Part shown: piece after piece, positions 61,294-64,000 of the stretch | Numbering within the stretch: the first letter of the stretch is position 1 | Layout: every line of letters starts with the position of its first letter | Assembly: GCA_029339195.1 (NCBI GenBank) | Contig: JAPTJF010000078.1 | Location: forward strand, 108,734-172,733 | DNA from: Micractinium sp. NFX-FRZ | Lineage: Eukaryota; Chlorophyta; Trebouxiophyceae; Chlorellales; Chlorellaceae | Direction: 5' to 3' | DNA length: 64,000 nt | The notes under the pieces: generated by a model | Seen by the model: only the letters and a program-made list of their open reading frames with translations | Told to the model about the DNA's origin: nothing | Database searches by the model: none | Program-made: the position numbers and the translations under genes

Positions 61294-63390
61294 TCACATG
61301 CACCGGCAGATCGATTTCCTCCCCTCTGCCTCCTCCTCCTCTTCCTCCTTCTCCCCCTCAGCTGCCGGCGTGTCCGGCTCAGGCCTGTTCAAGAGAGGCT
61401 CCTGCTCTCCTTCCGCCAGCTCAGCTGCCAGGCTGGCACTTCTGCTGCCCAGCCATGCCTGCTCACCTTCCCGTGTCCCCGCGGCCCCCTCCGCCGCCCT
61501 GCGCATGCACTGCTCAAGTGGCGCGGCTGCCGTTGCCTTGGCACTTGTCGGCAGGCTGGTGGCGGTCACGCTACCAGGGCGTAACGCGGCATCATGTGGC
61601 ACAAGCGGAGGCGTGTGCGGGCCTGCAGGGCAGGCGCGCAGCAGGAGAAGAGGGAAACGGGTGAGGAGGCAGGGGCTGCAGTTGTAAACCACCACAGCAG
61701 GGTCCACGGCTTTGGCGGGCAGGGGGCAACAGGATGCAGCAAGGTAGCACACTGAGGGGCCCTGCCCGCCTATGCCTTGCACACCTGCAGGGCCCAGGCG
61801 ACCAGTTAGAAGCCCTGCATCTCCTTGTTGCAGCACGCTGTGTGCAGCAGTGCAGCTCCGCACGGCAGCAGTGCTGCCTCTTGCCTCCTGTCCCGCACCC
61901 GCCTGCTGGCCGTGGTCGCCGCACCGCCCCTCTAGCTGCCGCACACGCTGCCACAGTGCCTCATTCTCCCGAGCCAGGGCTTGCAGCTGACGGCGCAGCT
62001 GCTCTGCAGCTGTGCATGCCTCGCAGGCAGCCTCGCCCGGAAGTGCATGCACGGCAAGCCCCTGCAGGGGTACTGCGCACGCTGCTGGCCATTGCAGCGC
62101 TGGTGCGTGCGCTGTTGGCCCCTGCAGCGCTGCATGCTGCTGCTGTCGTCCAGGCGGTACCGTGCCGCCCAGCAGGACTGCCGCGGCTGCTTTGCTGTGC
62201 CCCTCCTGCTCTGCATGCTGTGCTGTCCTGGCTGGCCCCTGCCGCGGGCTGCCGGCTGCCGCCGCAGCACATGCCTCTTGACATGGAGCGGACTGCGCTG
62301 CCTGTTCCGCTGCAGCAAGCTGCTGCTCCAGCCACGCTGCATGCTCCCGTGCCTCCACGACCAGCGCGGCTTGCTCGTGCCCCTGCGGTGGCGGCAAGAA
62401 GCGGCACATGCACCAGCAAGGAAAGGTAGAATCGCTGCGAGGCTTAGGTGATAGGGCGCAGGGCGTGAAGAAACGGCCGCACACATGGAAGATGCACGAC
62501 TCTACACTACGATGCAGTACAATGCAGTACGATGCAGTGCCCGACGGCCAGGACCTTGCCGCACCTTGTAGCTGCCCGCAGTGCCCCAGGCTCCCAACAC
62601 TCTGCCCACCCCCCTAAAGCCGGCTGCTTCAAACAGGACTGAGCCAGCTCACCTTGAACAACAGAGCGTCACGCTCGCTCAGTGCCGCCGCCAGCTGAGC
62701 GGCCAGCTCCGCCACCTGGCGTTGGGTGTGCGCCAGCAGGGCCTGCTGCCGTGCCAGCAGGTCGCCCACGCCGCCCAGCACCCAACTGCCTCGATGGGTG
62801 CTGCCAGCTGGCGCTGCTGACGCCGGCTCCGCTGCCCGATCTGGTGTGCCACTGAGAATGTCACTCGTGCTTGTGAGCTGCCCTGCCGCTGCCGTTGGCC
62901 ATCTCTGCTCGGGGGTTGGTGCAGCTGCAGCCGGCGCTGCTTCCTCTGCCTGTGTCGGCCATGAGCCGCGGGTGGCAAGGCCCGCTCCTCCGTTGCCGGT
63001 GGCATGTGCAATACTACTGCCAGTAGAATGCGGTGCCTGCTTGTACAGCTGCGTGAGCGCCACAGAAAGGGCTTCGCCGCTACTGTCGGGGGTGGTGTGA
63101 CGGTGCAGGGGCAGAGGCGGATGGCTTTTGGAGTTTGCCCGCCACGGTACCTGCTGTAGCTGCGGGCGTGCTGTCGGTGGCAGTGGCCAGGCTGCCGCCG
63201 TGCGCTGCAGGTCTGCCGAATTGGACCGCTCCCCAACGCTGCTGCCGATGCTGTTGCTGCTGTGTAGCCAATTGTCACCCGCAACTCCGTCGCGCGCTCG
63301 GGCGCCAGCTAGGCCGTCGCGGTGCACTCTGACAGCACCCTCCAGAGCCACCCCCAAGCACGCAACGCCTCTGCTGGCGCCAGACCTCAT
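61294..63390 (-). CDS. Predicted coiled-coil protein, unknown function
   Basis: Three exons (63390-62653, 62382-61785, 61622-61294) join in frame to 554 aa. I do not recognise the family. The first exon is low-complexity (Ser/Thr/Ala/Pro/Gln) and ends with a heptad-like helix LLARQQALLAHTQRQVAELA continuing AQLAAALSERDALLF. The helix pattern resumes in exon 2 (EQAALVVEAREHAAWLEQQL) and again near LRRQLQALARENEALWQRVR, with an Ala-rich linker between. CEAC, a pair of cysteines, precedes the last helix. The tail has an acidic run (EGEKEEEEEEAEGRK) and ends ICRCM. The first-exon start is uncertain; an upstream 5' exon (for example near 63623, with a GTAAGT donor) is possible. Confidence 0.45.
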
Positions 63391-63709
63391 TCATCAAATG
63401 CAGCTTGGGCAGCGAGGGGGCGTAGTAGGTGGAAATGCCACACACAGGCCGACAAGCGGCCTGGCAATGCTGTAGCGGCGAAGTCAATGCCAATGCGAAT
63501 GAGTGTTGCGGCTGCAGCTCCAGGGTGCGCATTGCAGATGTGGGATGCGTAGACAGACCGCACCCAGCACAACACAGCGTGCACGGCAGCTGACTTACGC
63601 GGTACAGGAGAAACTTGAGCCATGAAGGTGAGGTAACCAATTTTAAACCATGACCAGCATGCGCAAGAACACACAACATGCTCCAAACCACAGATGTAAT
63701 GAGTGCAGC
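63391..63709. other. Upstream region of the coiled-coil gene
   Basis: This stretch lies upstream of the minus-strand gene at 61294-63390. An ATG at 63621-63623 followed 25 nt later by GTAAGT (minus strand) could be a short first exon. I could not place a matching acceptor, so no exon is claimed. Confidence 0.3.
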
Positions 63710-63953
63710 CTAGGGATTGGTAAAGCCTGCAGGCACTGCCGCAACCTCAGCTGCGGTGCTGTCAGGTTTAGCTGCACTCATGCCATTCAGCGAAGGGATG
63801 CTTTCTGTTTGCAAAGGAAAGTTGTTATATATTGTTGTTGATGAAGAGAACAGGGTTGAGTTCCCTTGACTTGCAGGCAGTGCAAAATGCAAACCAGCTG
63901 CAGCCGCCAGTGGCACAGTGCCGACACCAGTAGATCCGACTGGTTCTCCCGCA
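63710..63953 (-). CDS. Possible last exon of a gene extending beyond the right edge
   Basis: On the minus strand an open frame runs from an in-frame TAG at 63954-63956 to a stop at 63710-63712. It contains GLHFALPASQGNSTLFSSST, then NNFPLQTESIPSLNGM and AAEVAAVPAGFTNP. Ser/Thr/Asn-rich, even codon use and lower GC differ from the repeat-driven frames elsewhere. The upstream TGTAG could serve as a splice acceptor. No family is recognised, and it could be chance in an AT-richer intergenic region. Confidence 0.25.
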
Positions 63954-64000
63954 TTAGTTCCCTACATTGTAAGCCCGGGTTCTCAAAATCCCCACCTTGC

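Overview
The window is nuclear DNA of a green alga, most likely a trebouxiophyte close to Chlorella or Micractinium. The evidence is strongly GC-rich sequence, genes cut into many short GT-AG introns with a few GC-AG introns, Ala/Gln/Ser-rich linkers from CAG/CTG/GCC repeats, TGTAA poly(A) signals, and plant-type proteins (a lumenal PsbP-domain protein, a plant-type rhodanese-hydrolase fusion, an EDR2-type PH-START protein, chloroplast or mitochondrial presequences). I saw no operons, tRNA or rRNA genes, CRISPR arrays or intact transposons. I assembled each gene by joining exons at splice sites; in every complete model the exon lengths sum to a multiple of three with no internal stop. Individual exon edges may still be off by a few bases.

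Layout, left to right: 5' part of an RPAP3-like co-chaperone gene (minus, runs off the left end); PsbP-domain protein (plus, 514-2450); TrhO-like rhodanese fused to an FSH1-type serine hydrolase (minus, 2894-7202); HAD 5'-nucleotidase (plus, 7535-14443, 18 exons); PAP2-type lipid phosphatase (plus, 15211-16702); a protein I do not recognise (plus, 17523-19404); PPR protein (minus, 21044-28405, 19 exons); EDR2-like PH-START-DUF1336 protein (plus, 29031-35901, 18 exons); dCMP deaminase (plus, 36588-39258); a second unrecognised protein (minus, 39677-41793); a small single-pass membrane protein (plus, 42349-44049); a FemAB-like/DUF482 acyltransferase (plus, 44468-49357); organellar tyrosyl-tRNA synthetase (minus, 50732-55637); AFG1/LACE1 ATPase (plus, 55827-60240); a coiled-coil-like protein (minus, 61294-63390); and a possible last exon of one more minus-strand gene at the right edge.

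The genes are mostly unrelated housekeeping functions. Several sit head to head on short shared promoters (RPAP3/PsbP, rhodanese/5'-nucleotidase, PPR/EDR2, TyrRS/AFG1). The TyrRS/AFG1 pair has only 189 bp between start codons and both products look organelle-targeted, so co-regulation is plausible.

The most striking unexplained signal is structural. In gene after gene, introns hold direct-repeat copies of the neighbouring exon edge, with the splice site included. Acceptor-side copies lie just upstream of the real acceptor and donor-side copies just downstream of the real donor. Numbers range from one copy to about seven. Some copies keep usable splice sites; one gives the EDR2 gene an alternative last exon with its own stop.
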